A DNA stretch of 32,366 nucleotides from Chitinophaga pinensis (GTDB lineage Bacteria; Bacteroidota; Bacteroidia; Chitinophagales; Chitinophagaceae), in the NCBI GenBank assembly GCA_945872085.1, contig CAMBYG010000019.1, positions 1-32,366 of the forward strand. The letters are read 5' to 3'. Positions 1 through 8,300 of this stretch are shown here, one piece after another. Every line of letters starts with the position of its first letter. Positions within the stretch are counted from its first letter, which is position 1. Below the pieces are notes generated by a model, which had not been told where the DNA came from, did no database searches, and was given only the letters and a program-made list of their open reading frames with translations. The position numbers and the translations under genes were made by a program.

Positions 1-894
1 TACAGCCACCTTTACTAATTCGCCTATTTTTTGTTGAGCAGCCAATTGTTTGCTAAACATTGGTAAGAGTACACCCGCAAATAAGAGGGCAATCATATTG
101 CCAACATCTAATAAACGATACGCAGACGCATAAACACCGTTTTCAAAATTTCCGTTTGGGTGCATGCGCTCTAGCAATAAAGTATCGCTCCGCATATAGA
201 TGCTCATTAGAAAAATTAATGCTGCATAAGGCAAACTATCTTTGATAATCTGTAAGATGCTAGCCCGGTTGATGCGACTCCAAAATGGTTTTTTGTAAAG
301 TCGTTTTAATAACCAGAGCGCCACTGCTACGCTTATTAAATAACTAACTAATTGAGCAATTACAAACCAATGGATAGAGAAGGCAGCACTTGTTGCGCTA
401 TTCAAAAATAAGATGCCACAAATGCCAATCATTAAGAGCTTATCCATAATAGACACGATGCCATCAACTTTAAAGTAATGGAGTGCACTTATGATGCTTC
501 TTACATATTGTAAAAGACTGTTTAAAAATTGGATACCGATGATGCCCATCAACAAGTATCGTTCCTCGCGCGTATGCTGCAAGGTCATGCTTAAGCTCCA
601 TATTATTGTCGCATAAAGTATTAATAAAATAAGTTTAGCAAAAAGCGTACTAGAAAATAATTTACCTACTTGTTCGTTTGATTGTGCAATTGTTTTGTTG
701 GTATAATTTAATATACCCATATCTAAAATAATCTGAAACACTAAGGTGGTATTGAGCAGGGCCCAATAGGTGCCGAATTGCGTATAGCCTACTTTGTTTT
801 GAACCGTTCTATCGATAAAGAAAACCCAAAAGGGCTTTATCAATACATTGATCAGAATTACGAAAAATAGATTTTTTACAAAAAAGCGTTTCAT
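1..894 (-). CDS. Polysaccharide/oligosaccharide flippase, N-terminal part (runs off left edge)
   Basis: An open frame runs from an ATG at 894 to position 1 without a stop, giving 298 codons; the C-terminus lies outside the window. The product begins MKRFFVKNLFFVILINVLIK and is strongly hydrophobic, with many membrane helices separated by short basic loops (for example LLKRLYKKPFW) and the helix-loop YASAYRLLDVGNMIALLFAG. This is the pattern of the MOP/Wzx-type flippases that move lipid-linked sugar chains across the inner membrane. Family members are usually about 430-500 aa, so roughly the last third is missing. It is divergent from a GT4 glycosyltransferase 103 bp away, which fits a surface-polysaccharide locus. 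Membership is judged from the translated pattern only; the sugar substrate cannot be told. Confidence 0.8.
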   Translation of the reverse strand, partial: MKRFFVKNLFFVILINVLIKPFWVFFIDRTVQNKVGYTQFGTYWALLNTTLVFQIILDMGILNYTNKTIAQSNEQVGKLFSSTLFAKLILLILYATIIWSLSMTLQHTREERYLLMGIIGIQFLNSLLQYVRSIISALHYFKVDGIVSIMDKLLMIGICGILFLNSATSAAFSIHWFVIAQLVSYLISVAVALWLLKRLYKKPFWSRINRASILQIIKDSLPYAALIFLMSIYMRSDTLLLERMHPNGNFENGVYASAYRLLDVGNMIALLFAGVLLPMFSKQLAAQQKIGELVKVAV

Positions 895-972
895 CTTTTG
901 TAAAAGTAAAAAAACGAATTAGAATGCCGACTATTCAAACAATTTATTATAAAAAATAACGTTATTAAATAG

Positions 973-980
973 TACTTTTG
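973..980 (+). promoter_or_regulatory. Bacteroidetes -7 element for the GT4 gene
   Basis: TACTTTTG is an exact match to TAnnTTTG, the -7 element of Bacteroidetes sigma-A promoters. It lies 17 nt before the ATG at 998, implying a short leader of about a dozen bases. No convincing -33 TTTG is seen at the usual distance. Confidence 0.5.
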
Positions 981-997
981 CGACGCTTACATCGAAT

Positions 998-2122
998 ATG
1001 CGCATAGCTGTAAATACACGACTTTTACTCAAAGGAAAATTAGAAGGCATTGGCTGGTTTACGTTTCAGACCTTGAAACGTATCGTAAAAGCACATCCAG
1101 AGCACACCTTCTTATTTATATTCGATAGACCTTATGATGCTTCCTTTATTTTTGCCGACAATGTTATTCCAATCGTAATACCACCACCGGCAAGGCATCC
1201 AATTTTATTTTATTTATGGTTTGAATGGTCGATACCGTATGTATTAAAAAAATACAAAGCCGATTTGTTCTTATCTCCTGACGGTATTGGCTCTTTAAGG
1301 GCTAAAATTCCTTCGGTACTTGTAATGCACGATTTAGCGTTTGAGCATTATCCCAAGCATTTGAAATGGAGTCATAGTGTTTTTATGCGTTATTATTCAA
1401 AGCGCTATGCACATAAAGCTCAACAACTTGTTACGGTTTCTCATTTTTCTAAGCAAGATATTGTAGATCGTTATGGTATCGATGCTGAAAAGATTGCTGT
1501 TGCCTGCAACGGAGCGCACAGTGCTTATAAGCCCTTGACTTGGGAGCAGCGTGAGCTAGTAAAAAAGGAATATGCGCATGGAGAAGAGTATTTCATATTT
1601 GCAGGTGCCTTACATCCAAGAAAAAATGTAGTAGCCTTATTGAAAGCCTTTGTTTTATTTAAAAAAAGGAATCGCACCAATATGAAATTGGTAGTAGTGG
1701 GAAGATTGGCTTGGAATTACGAAGAAGTGGAACAGCTACGAGCTACCATGGAGTTTAAAGAAGAGGTAATATGGGTGGGTTATAGCGAAGTTAATCAGTT
1801 ATGTTCTATAATTGGCGCCGCTTACGCTATGGTGTATCCATCTTTATTCGAAGGCTTTGGTATTCCTATTTTAGAATCTTATTACTGCGATGTGCCTGCA
1901 ATTGTGAGTACCACTTCTTCTATGCCGGAAGTAGGTGGCGATGCTGCCTTATATGTAGATCCGATGGATGATCAAAGTATAGCAGATGCCATGTCTCAAA
2001 TTTATAAAGATGAGTTGCTCAGAAAACAATTAATTGAAAAAGCCAAAGTGCATCGCACTAAATTTACTTGGGATAAAGCTGCAGCAGTGTTGTGGCAAGC
2101 CTTACAAAAAGCAGTTGAATAA
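998..2122 (+). CDS. Glycosyltransferase family 4 (group 1)
   Basis: A 374-aa GT-B fold transferase that would move a sugar from a nucleotide donor to a growing glycan on the cytoplasmic side of the inner membrane. The N-terminal half starts MRIAVNTRLLLKGKLEGIGW, with the glycine-rich acceptor-side loop; the C-terminal half has FAGALHPRKNV (about residues 201-211), typical of the donor domain, and EGFGIPILE (about 285-293), the E-x7-E nucleotide-sugar motif of GT4 enzymes. The next element, MPEVGGDAALYVDP, is also typical. The ATG at 998 follows a promoter-like element. The gene is divergent from a flippase, suggesting a shared glycan, and converges on mreD with only 3 bp between stop codons. 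Donor and acceptor are unknown. Confidence 0.9.
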   Translation: MRIAVNTRLLLKGKLEGIGWFTFQTLKRIVKAHPEHTFLFIFDRPYDASFIFADNVIPIVIPPPARHPILFYLWFEWSIPYVLKKYKADLFLSPDGIGSLRAKIPSVLVMHDLAFEHYPKHLKWSHSVFMRYYSKRYAHKAQQLVTVSHFSKQDIVDRYGIDAEKIAVACNGAHSAYKPLTWEQRELVKKEYAHGEEYFIFAGALHPRKNVVALLKAFVLFKKRNRTNMKLVVVGRLAWNYEEVEQLRATMEFKEEVIWVGYSEVNQLCSIIGAAYAMVYPSLFEGFGIPILESYYCDVPAIVSTTSSMPEVGGDAALYVDPMDDQSIADAMSQIYKDELLRKQLIEKAKVHRTKFTWDKAAAVLWQALQKAVE

Positions 2123-2125
2123 TGC

Positions 2126-2665
2126 TTATCTGCTTTGCTGTTTTGTAAATAGCATTACGTAGCTAATGATTAACAATAGCGTTGTAATTGTAGAGGCAAT
2201 AATTTTTAGAATCAAATAGCCCACGTTTTGCATACTCCATAATTCAATTACAAAATACGCGGTATGATGTATTACAATTAGAAAAGCAGCATAAGTAAGA
2301 AAAGGCGTCCAATTCATATTTTTTACAGAAGGCGCCTGCGCTTTATAATCACTCAAGTGTTTGGGTAATAGAGCGTTCAATACATTGGTACGCAAATAAG
2401 CTAATAGCACGGTTGCAAAAGCATGAATACCTGGAGTGTTCATAAATGCGTCAATGCTAAGTCCAGTTATAAATCCTATTACTAACAAACCAGCAACAGG
2501 CACTTCAAATGGAAGTAATAAAATGAATAAAGGGTATATATACGGTATAAAGATTGGAAACCCATAGGGTTGCGACCACCACCGCAAGGATATCTTATTG
2601 AGAATAAGTACTTGTACAGCTACTATAATAAAAAAGCGAATAAAATTTTTAATAATCGTTCCCAT
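2126..2665 (-). CDS. mreD: Rod shape-determining protein MreD
   Basis: A 179-aa integral membrane protein with about five or six hydrophobic segments, including FFIIVAVQVLILNKI near the start and LLLIISYVMLF near the end. The central GFITGLSIDAFMNTPGIHAFA resembles the MreD signature around G-x-x-x-G-x-x-x-D. MreD works with MreC and MreB in the elongasome that directs lateral peptidoglycan synthesis. It starts 4 nt after the mreC stop, so the two are probably co-translated. In many Bacteroidota the cluster continues with the genes for PBP2 and RodA; here the next gene is a convergent glycosyltransferase. MreD is poorly conserved in sequence, so position after mreC is part of the evidence. 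Confidence 0.88.
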   Translation of the reverse strand: MGTIIKNFIRFFIIVAVQVLILNKISLRWWSQPYGFPIFIPYIYPLFILLLPFEVPVAGLLVIGFITGLSIDAFMNTPGIHAFATVLLAYLRTNVLNALLPKHLSDYKAQAPSVKNMNWTPFLTYAAFLIVIHHTAYFVIELWSMQNVGYLILKIIASTITTLLLIISYVMLFTKQQSR

Positions 2666-2669
2666 AGTC

Positions 2670-3515
2670 TTATTTATTAGCTTCCTCCAAGTCCATTTTT
2701 TCTTGTAAAAAAGTATTTTCTACTACATACACATATTGGAGATTTCTAAAGTTGACAGCCGTGTGCAAATAAATGCGTTGCATGCTATTTTTCTTAATCA
2801 ACTCCACTTTAAAAACCCGTCCGATAAGAATATTCTCTGGGAAGAAAGAGAAATTGGTAGTCGTAACAGAATCTCCTCTTCTAATTTTTACTTCTTGCGA
2901 AACATCTTTCATAATCAACACATCGGGCTTACCTATTTCCCATACTACTGGTCCGAAGGTGCCGTCGTGAAGTTTTGCACTAATAGGTTGTTTTTCGGAT
3001 AACACAGAGATGACACTTGCAAAGTGTTTAGATACACTTACTACTTTTCCTACAGCACCGGCACCACTGATAACTGCCATATTTTTTTTAATACCATCAG
3101 CACTGCCTCTGTTGATGGTGATATAGTTATCGGTATTGCTTACTTCATTATTGATTACACGTGCGGTGCGATAAATAAAGTTGGCATACGTAAGTGTAAC
3201 ACTGGTATCGCTAGCGCGAAATCCTCTGTTGACAATGGTGTCTTTAACGCGTTCCCATTGCTGTTGACCAACAATACGCTCTTGCAATTTTTTATTTTCA
3301 TTGAGCAAACTATCATTCATTCTTTTTAATTCGAAATAATACACTACTTCATTTTGTTTTTGATAAAGTGCACCAACCATGCTGTTTGAGGAGCTGATAA
3401 GATCTACACCTTGCACAGCGTGCGTACGAGCAATAAGTACTAAGCACACAATTTCTAGTGTGATAAAAAGAATTAAATTAAAAAATCTGCGGATGAATAA
3501 TATAAAATTGCGCAA
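2670..3515 (-). CDS. mreC: Rod shape-determining protein MreC (TTG start)
   Basis: 281 aa, with a short cytoplasmic N-terminus, one membrane helix (about residues 12-30, NLILFITLEIVCLVLIA), a helical coiled-coil-like stretch (about 50-85) and the periplasmic beta-domain containing ARVINNEVSNTDNYITINRG and GVGKVV-like segments typical of MreC. MreC links MreB filaments to the cell-wall synthases. The reading frame has no ATG before the membrane helix; the in-frame stop upstream is at 3552-3554 and the best start is TTG at 3515. The start lies 17 nt after a strong hairpin terminator that follows mreB, and no promoter-like TAnnTTTG lies between them. Expression may therefore depend on read-through from mreB. 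Confidence 0.92.
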   Translation of the reverse strand: MRNFILFIRRFFNLILFITLEIVCLVLIARTHAVQGVDLISSSNSMVGALYQKQNEVVYYFELKRMNDSLLNENKKLQERIVGQQQWERVKDTIVNRGFRASDTSVTLTYANFIYRTARVINNEVSNTDNYITINRGSADGIKKNMAVISGAGAVGKVVSVSKHFASVISVLSEKQPISAKLHDGTFGPVVWEIGKPDVLIMKDVSQEVKIRRGDSVTTTNFSFFPENILIGRVFKVELIKKNSMQRIYLHTAVNFRNLQYVYVVENTFLQEKMDLEEANK

Positions 3516-3532
3516 GGGAAAATTATTTAAAT

Positions 3533-3564
3533 AAAACAGGCATAGTAAATGCTATGCCTGTTTT
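3533..3564 (-). terminator. Intrinsic terminator/attenuator between mreB and mreC
   Basis: A 13-bp perfect stem has arms at 3533-3545 and 3552-3564, with core CAGGCATAG/CTATGCCTG and a 6-nt loop. Read on the minus strand it ends in TTTTATTT, starting 9 nt after the mreB stop. The arms are flanked by A and T runs on both sides, so it could act in either direction, but only minus-strand genes flank it. Confidence 0.85.
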
Positions 3565-3572
3565 TTAATTTT

Positions 3573-4595
3573 TTATTTCATTAAGAACGGCATCTTAGCG
3601 ATGTTTTTCAAGGCCATGCCCGTTCCTCTAACTACCGCTCTAAGCGGATCTTCTGCTACATGAACAGGTAATTTGATTTTATTAGATATACGTTTGTCTA
3701 ATCCACGTAAGAGTGCTCCACCGCCAGTTAGATATAAACCCCGACGATAAATATCAGAAGCTAATTCAGGTGGTGTTGTTTCTAATGCTTTTAAAATCGC
3801 TTCTTCAATTTTGAAAATAGATTTGTCTAAAGCTTCAGCAACTTCTTGATAAGACACCATGATTTGTTTAGGAATACCCGTAACTAAGTCGCGACCATTT
3901 ACCGGAATATCATCTGGTGGATTGTCTAACACTTTTAAAGCTGATCCTACATGAATTTTGATTTGCTCTGCCGTACGCTCACCAATTTGTAAACTATGGT
4001 ATCTACGCATAGCTTCCATAATATCTGCAGTAAACTCATCTCCTGCAATACGAATCGATTGATCGCATACAATACCCGCTAATGCAATAACAGAAATACC
4101 TGTAGTGCCACCCCCAATATCAATAATCATATTGCCGGTTGGTTCTTCTACATCAATACCAATACCAATAGCAGCGGCCATAGGTTCATGAATCATATAT
4201 ACTTCCTTAGCACCTGCTTGTTCGGCCGAATCGCGCACCGCACGTTTTTCTACTTCCGTAATGCTAGAAGGAATACAAATTACCATTCTCCAGCTTGGTG
4301 GAAATAAAGGTTTTTTAGGGTATACCAATTTAATCATTTCACGCAACATCCCTTCAGCTGCATTAAAATCGGCAATTACACCATCCTTTAAAGGTCGTAT
4401 TGTTTTTAAATTGTCGTGTGTTTTTTCGTGCATCATCATAGCGCGTTTACCAACAGCTATAATCTTATCGGTGCTACGATCTATTGCTACAATGGAAGGC
4501 TCGTCTACTACTACTTGATCATTGTGAATGATCAAGGTATTAGCGGTACCTAAGTCAATGGCAATTTCTTGTGTTAAGAAGTTAAATAATCCCAT
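3573..4595 (-). CDS. mreB: Rod shape-determining protein MreB (actin homologue)
   Basis: 340 aa, the normal MreB length. The actin-fold ATP-binding motifs are present: phosphate-1 DLGTANT (about residues 14-20), phosphate-2 DIGGGTTGIS (about 159-168) and the adenosine motif LTGGGALLRG (about 289-298), plus HEPMAAAIG and GDEFT. MreB forms membrane-associated filaments that guide cell elongation. The ATG at 4595 is supported by the family N-terminus MGLFNFLTQEIAIDLGTANT. It is divergent from carB across a 321-bp region. A one-mismatch -7 element (CACCTTTG, reverse complement of 4635-4642) lies about 40 nt upstream. It is followed directly by an intrinsic terminator. Confidence 0.97.
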   Translation of the reverse strand: MGLFNFLTQEIAIDLGTANTLIIHNDQVVVDEPSIVAIDRSTDKIIAVGKRAMMMHEKTHDNLKTIRPLKDGVIADFNAAEGMLREMIKLVYPKKPLFPPSWRMVICIPSSITEVEKRAVRDSAEQAGAKEVYMIHEPMAAAIGIGIDVEEPTGNMIIDIGGGTTGISVIALAGIVCDQSIRIAGDEFTADIMEAMRRYHSLQIGERTAEQIKIHVGSALKVLDNPPDDIPVNGRDLVTGIPKQIMVSYQEVAEALDKSIFKIEEAILKALETTPPELASDIYRRGLYLTGGGALLRGLDKRISNKIKLPVHVAEDPLRAVVRGTGMALKNIAKMPFLMK

Positions 4596-4821
4596 TTTTA
4601 TAAATCAAAATTGTAAAATAATCTGAATTGGTACAAAGGTGCGAAAAAAACACGGATTGAACCTACTTTAGTTCAACTAAATTAGAGATAATTTTTTATT
4701 TAATAGCGATTAATTTATTATTGAACTAGGCGCCAATTTAGTTCTATTAACCGGTAAGTTAATAACCCTATTTTCTTTTCAGAATAATTCATAAATATTT
4801 CGCTATCCACCATTTTTAAAC
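4596..4821. promoter_or_regulatory. Divergent mreB-carB intergenic region with repeated dyads
   Basis: This 226-nt AT-rich stretch has no coding potential that I can support. It contains two related inverted-repeat motifs, each TTGAAC followed after a variable spacer by TTTAGTTC: one at 4657-4674 and one at 4721-4744. GAAC and GTTC form the dyad in both. Such repeated dyads between divergent genes are typical of operators, but no regulator can be named. A weak mreB promoter (CACCTTTG on the minus strand) lies at 4635-4642. Confidence 0.35.
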
Positions 4822-4829
4822 TAACTTTG
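4822..4829 (+). promoter_or_regulatory. Bacteroidetes -7 element for carB
   Basis: TAACTTTG matches TAnnTTTG exactly. Transcription would start near 4834, giving a leader of about 80 nt before the carB ATG at 4917. A good -33 element is not seen at 19-21 nt upstream. Confidence 0.5.
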
Positions 4830-4832
4830 CAC

Positions 4833-4891
4833 CTCGGGCGTTGAACCCGAGTTAAGCTCTGCTCATCGCGCTACGAATAGGTTTCCTATTC
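4833..4891 (+). ncRNA. Structured carB 5' leader with two hairpins
   Basis: Two perfect hairpins lie between the predicted transcription start and carB. The first pairs CTCGGG (4833-4838) with CCCGAG (4846-4851) over a 7-nt loop and starts almost at the predicted +1. The second pairs GAATAGG (4875-4881) with CCTATTC (4885-4891) over TTT. A U-rich run follows, not directly adjacent to the stem. GAG at 4849-4851 could instead pair with CTC at 4857-4859 across a short loop, which would open the first hairpin. The leader has no ATG. I do not recognise a named riboswitch or leader family; an attenuator or ligand-sensing role is inference. Confidence 0.35.
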
Positions 4892-4916
4892 CATTTAAAT
4901 TTTTATTTATTTCTCT

Positions 4917-7769
4917 ATGCCGCGCGACAATTCTATTAAAAGTGTACTTATTATTGGTTCAGGCCCTATTATCATTGGTCAAGCCTGCGAATTCGATTAT
5001 TCTGGATCTCAAGCTGCACGCAGCTTGCGAGAAGAAGGGGTGAAAGTGACGCTGATTAATTCTAATCCAGCTACCATTATGACCGACCCAATTGTGGCGG
5101 ATAAGGTGTATTTAAAGCCTTTAACAGTGGAAAGTATTGAGGAAATTTTAGAAGAATGCGATATTGATGCGGTATTGCCAACCATGGGTGGGCAAACAGC
5201 CTTAAATTTGGCCAAAGAGTGTGAAGAGTTGGGTGTTTGGGAGCGATTTAATGTGCGCTTGATTGGCGTAGATATTAAAGCTATTGATAAAGCAGAAGAT
5301 CGTGAACTATTTCGCCAATGGATGATTCGATTGGGCGTGCCGGTTGCACAAGCAAGAACGGCTAACTCATTATTGGAAGGAAAAGAATTTGCACAAGAAA
5401 TTGGTTTGCCGATAGTAATTCGTCCTTCTTTTACTTTAGGTGGTACTGGTGGCGGATTTGTGATGCACAAAGAAGAGCTAGATGGCGCCTTAGACCGCGG
5501 TCTTACGGCATCTCCTATACACGAAGTACTAGTTGAAAAAGCTGTATTAGGTTGGAAAGAATATGAATTAGAACTCTTACGCGATGCGGCTGATAATGTA
5601 GTAATCATTTGTACGGTAGAGAATTTTGACCCTATGGGTATTCATACCGGAGATAGTATTACGGTAGCGCCAGCCATGACGCTTAGCGATACCGCATTTC
5701 AATTGATGCGCAACACCGCTTTAATGATCATGCGCGACTTAGGTAATTTTGCCGGTGGCTGTAATGTTCAATTTGCGTTAAATCCGGAAACAGAAGAACT
5801 CATTGCTATTGAAATTAATCCAAGGGTTAGTAGATCATCTGCCTTAGCATCCAAAGCAACGGGCTACCCGATTGCTAAAATAGCGGCTAAATTGGCTATT
5901 GGCTATAATTTAGATGAATTGCAAAACCAAATTACACAAACTACTTCTGCTTATTTTGAGCCAGCCTTAGATTATGTAATTGTGAAAATGCCTCGTTGGA
6001 ATTTTGATAAATTTAAAGGTGCCGATGATACCTTGGGTTTACAAATGAAATCAGTAGGTGAAGTAATGGCTATTGGTAGAAGCTTTCCAGAAGCTTTACA
6101 GAAAGCATGCCAAAGTTTAGAAAATAACGCAACGGGCTTAAACTATATTAGCCGCGGACAACTCCGCGCAGAAGAATTGATCGAATATCTAAAACGCCCT
6201 ACTTGGGATCGCATCTTTAAAATTAAAGAAGCTATGCAAGCTGGCGTTTCTATAAAAACCATTCACGAAATCACCTTGATTGATAAATGGTTTTTATATC
6301 AAATTCAAGATATTATAAGTACGGAGAATACCATCACTCAGCAAAAAAACTTAGAAGCTATCACGGAAGATCTGATGTGGAAAGCCAAAGAAATGGGCTT
6401 TAGTGATGAGCAAATTGCCGATTGCTTGAAAGATTGTAATGCAGAGCAAGTTTACGAATACAGAAAACAATTAGGTGTAACAAGAGTCTACAAAATGGTA
6501 GATACGTGTAGTGCAGAATTTGAAGCGAAAACCCCGTATTACTATTCTGCTTTTGAAAAACCGGCACTTCAAATTGGTGCTCATGCATTAGTTCAAAATG
6601 AAAGTAAACGAAGCGATAAAAAGAAAATCATTGTATTAGGTTCTGGTCCAAATAGAATTGGCCAGGGTATTGAATTCGATTATTGTTGCACGCATGGCTT
6701 GTTGGCTATTAAAGATAGTGGCTATGAAGCGATTATGGTGAATTGCAATCCAGAAACGGTTTCTACCGACTTCGATATTGCCGATAAATTATATTTTGAG
6801 CCGGTATATTGGGAGCATTTATGGGAAATCATTGAGCATGAACAACCAGAAGGTGTAGTGGTGCAATTGGGCGGACAAACGGCTTTGAAATTAGCGAAGC
6901 GTTTGCATGAAAAAGGCATTAAAATTATTGGAACAAGTTTCGATGATATGGATATTGCTGAAGATCGTGGTCGTTTCTCTGATTTATTAAAAGAATTGAA
7001 TATTCCATATCCAAATTATGGTACGGCCTTTACTACCGATGAAGCGATAGAAGTTGCTAATCAAGTGGGTTATCCGGTGTTAGTAAGACCTTCTTATGTA
7101 TTAGGTGGTCAGCGAATGCGTATTGTCATCAACGATGAAGAACTAGAAAAAAGTGTAGTGAGTTTGTTGAAACATTTACCAGGCAATAAAATTTTGATTG
7201 ATCATTTCCTAGATCGTTGTCAAGAAGCTGAAATAGATGCTATTTGTGATGGAGAAGAAGTCCATATTATGGGCATTATGGAACACATAGAGCCGGCAGG
7301 TATTCATAGTGGCGATAGTCATTCGGTATTGCCCGTCTTTAATCTAGGCCCTTTGGTAGTAGATGAAATGGTAGATATCGCTAAAAAAATTGCCTTAAAA
7401 TTAAATATAAAAGGTTTAATCAATATTCAATACGCCATTAAAGACAGCAAGGTATTTGTCATAGAGGCTAATCCGCGTGCCAGCAGAACTACACCATTTA
7501 TTGCAAAAGCCTACGGTGTTCCCTTCTTACACATAGCTACTCAAGTAATGATGGGTGTAAAAAAACTAAAAGACTTTACTATTGTTAAACATTTAGATGG
7601 TTTTGCAGTTAAAGAACCGGTATTTAGTTTTAATAAATTCCCGAATGTAAATAAAGAATTAGGCCCTGAAATGAAAAGTACAGGAGAGGCGATTCGATTT
7701 ATAAAAAATCTTAGAGACCCGTGGTTTAGAAATTTATATAAAGAGCGCAGCATGCATCTTTCTAAATAA
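4917..7769 (+). CDS. carB: Carbamoyl-phosphate synthase large subunit, lacking the C-terminal regulatory domain
   Basis: 950 aa. The N-terminal synthetase half carries [21 protein letters not shown] and the ATP-grasp loop [12 protein letters not shown] (about residues 168-179), which makes carboxyphosphate and carbamate. The second half repeats the pattern with [19 protein letters not shown] and [11 protein letters not shown], which phosphorylates carbamate. Ammonia comes from the glutaminase subunit CarA, not encoded in this window. The product feeds pyrimidines and arginine. E. coli CarB is 1073 aa; this one ends about 30 residues after GPEMKSTGE, so the C-terminal MGS-like allosteric domain that binds UMP, IMP or ornithine is absent. 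The next gene begins 5 nt after the stop and is unrelated, so this is not a frameshift. I recall similarly short CarB proteins in other Bacteroidota. Confidence 0.97.
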   Translation: MPRDNSIKSVLIIGSGPIIIGQACEFDYSGSQAARSLREEGVKVTLINSNPATIMTDPIVADKVYLKPLTVESIEEILEECDIDAVLPTMGGQTALNLAKECEELGVWERFNVRLIGVDIKAIDKAEDRELFRQWMIRLGVPVAQARTANSLLEGKEFAQEIGLPIVIRPSFTLGGTGGGFVMHKEELDGALDRGLTASPIHEVLVEKAVLGWKEYELELLRDAADNVVIICTVENFDPMGIHTGDSITVAPAMTLSDTAFQLMRNTALMIMRDLGNFAGGCNVQFALNPETEELIAIEINPRVSRSSALASKATGYPIAKIAAKLAIGYNLDELQNQITQTTSAYFEPALDYVIVKMPRWNFDKFKGADDTLGLQMKSVGEVMAIGRSFPEALQKACQSLENNATGLNYISRGQLRAEELIEYLKRPTWDRIFKIKEAMQAGVSIKTIHEITLIDKWFLYQIQDIISTENTITQQKNLEAITEDLMWKAKEMGFSDEQIADCLKDCNAEQVYEYRKQLGVTRVYKMVDTCSAEFEAKTPYYYSAFEKPALQIGAHALVQNESKRSDKKKIIVLGSGPNRIGQGIEFDYCCTHGLLAIKDSGYEAIMVNCNPETVSTDFDIADKLYFEPVYWEHLWEIIEHEQPEGVVVQLGGQTALKLAKRLHEKGIKIIGTSFDDMDIAEDRGRFSDLLKELNIPYPNYGTAFTTDEAIEVANQVGYPVLVRPSYVLGGQRMRIVINDEELEKSVVSLLKHLPGNKILIDHFLDRCQEAEIDAICDGEEVHIMGIMEHIEPAGIHSGDSHSVLPVFNLGPLVVDEMVDIAKKIALKLNIKGLINIQYAIKDSKVFVIEANPRASRTTPFIAKAYGVPFLHIATQVMMGVKKLKDFTIVKHLDGFAVKEPVFSFNKFPNVNKELGPEMKSTGEAIRFIKNLRDPWFRNLYKERSMHLSK

Positions 7770-7774
7770 GTTTC

Positions 7775-8224
7775 ATGATACAGTACGAATTTAAAACCTT
7801 TGATAGCCTCAACATACATGAGTTATATGCCATTATGCAAGTGCGCAATGATGTATTCGTATATGAGCAACATTGCTATTATCAGGATTTAGATGATAAA
7901 GATCAAGCCTGTATCCATGTATTAGGCTGGAACGAGCAGCAGCAATTAGTAGCCTATTGCAGGATATTACCACCGGGATTGACTTATCCTACGCATGCTA
8001 TAGGTAGAGTATTAGTAATAAGTGCTTACCGAAAACAGCAATTAGGAAGAATGTTGATGCAAAAAACACTTGCCTATATCCAATCTGAATTTGGCCAGGT
8101 GCCATTAACCATTGAAGCACAACTTTATTTGCAAGCATTTTATGAGTCGCTCGGCTTTGTAAGAACGAGCGATGTTTTTGATGATGCGGGAATAGATCAT
8201 GTGGAGATGAAAATGCAATTATAA
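7775..8224 (+). CDS. GNAT acetyltransferase, ElaA-like
   Basis: 149 aa, a single GNAT fold. The N-terminal LHELYAIMQVRNDVFVYEQ-type helix followed by CYYQDLDDKD strongly resembles ElaA proteins (R-x-x-V/D-F-V-V/Y-E-Q, then Y-x-D-x-D-x-x-D). The acetyl-CoA loop is RKQQLGRMLM (about residues 88-97), fitting R/Q-x-x-G-x-G/A, and the C-terminal FYESLGFVRTSDVF is the usual GNAT motif B. ElaA-type enzymes have no well-established natural substrate; they probably acetylate a small molecule or protein amine in the cytoplasm. The start is 5 nt after the carB stop, so it is probably transcribed with carB, though no functional link is evident. Confidence 0.85.
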   Translation: MIQYEFKTFDSLNIHELYAIMQVRNDVFVYEQHCYYQDLDDKDQACIHVLGWNEQQQLVAYCRILPPGLTYPTHAIGRVLVISAYRKQQLGRMLMQKTLAYIQSEFGQVPLTIEAQLYLQAFYESLGFVRTSDVFDDAGIDHVEMKMQL

Positions 8225-8300
8225 GCAATACGTTAAATCTTGTGTTCAAACCGTATTTATTGCTCTATTCTGTAATACCTTTACAAATAATTTATTTTTT

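Noticed and set aside
3024-3329. 101-codon plus-strand open frame inside mreC.
   Set aside because: Antisense shadow of MreC with no recognisable domain.
4833-4891. Possible tRNA or tRNA-like element because of the TTGAACCCGAG segment.
   Set aside because: No acceptor stem or cloverleaf can be drawn; only two separate hairpins are supported.
5009-5608. 199-codon minus-strand open frame inside carB.
   Set aside because: It is fully antisense to highly conserved CarB sequence, is low-complexity in Ser, and has no promoter or family resemblance.
7541-7819. Minus-strand open frame spanning the carB-elaA junction.
   Set aside because: It is antisense to two well-supported genes and has no family pattern.
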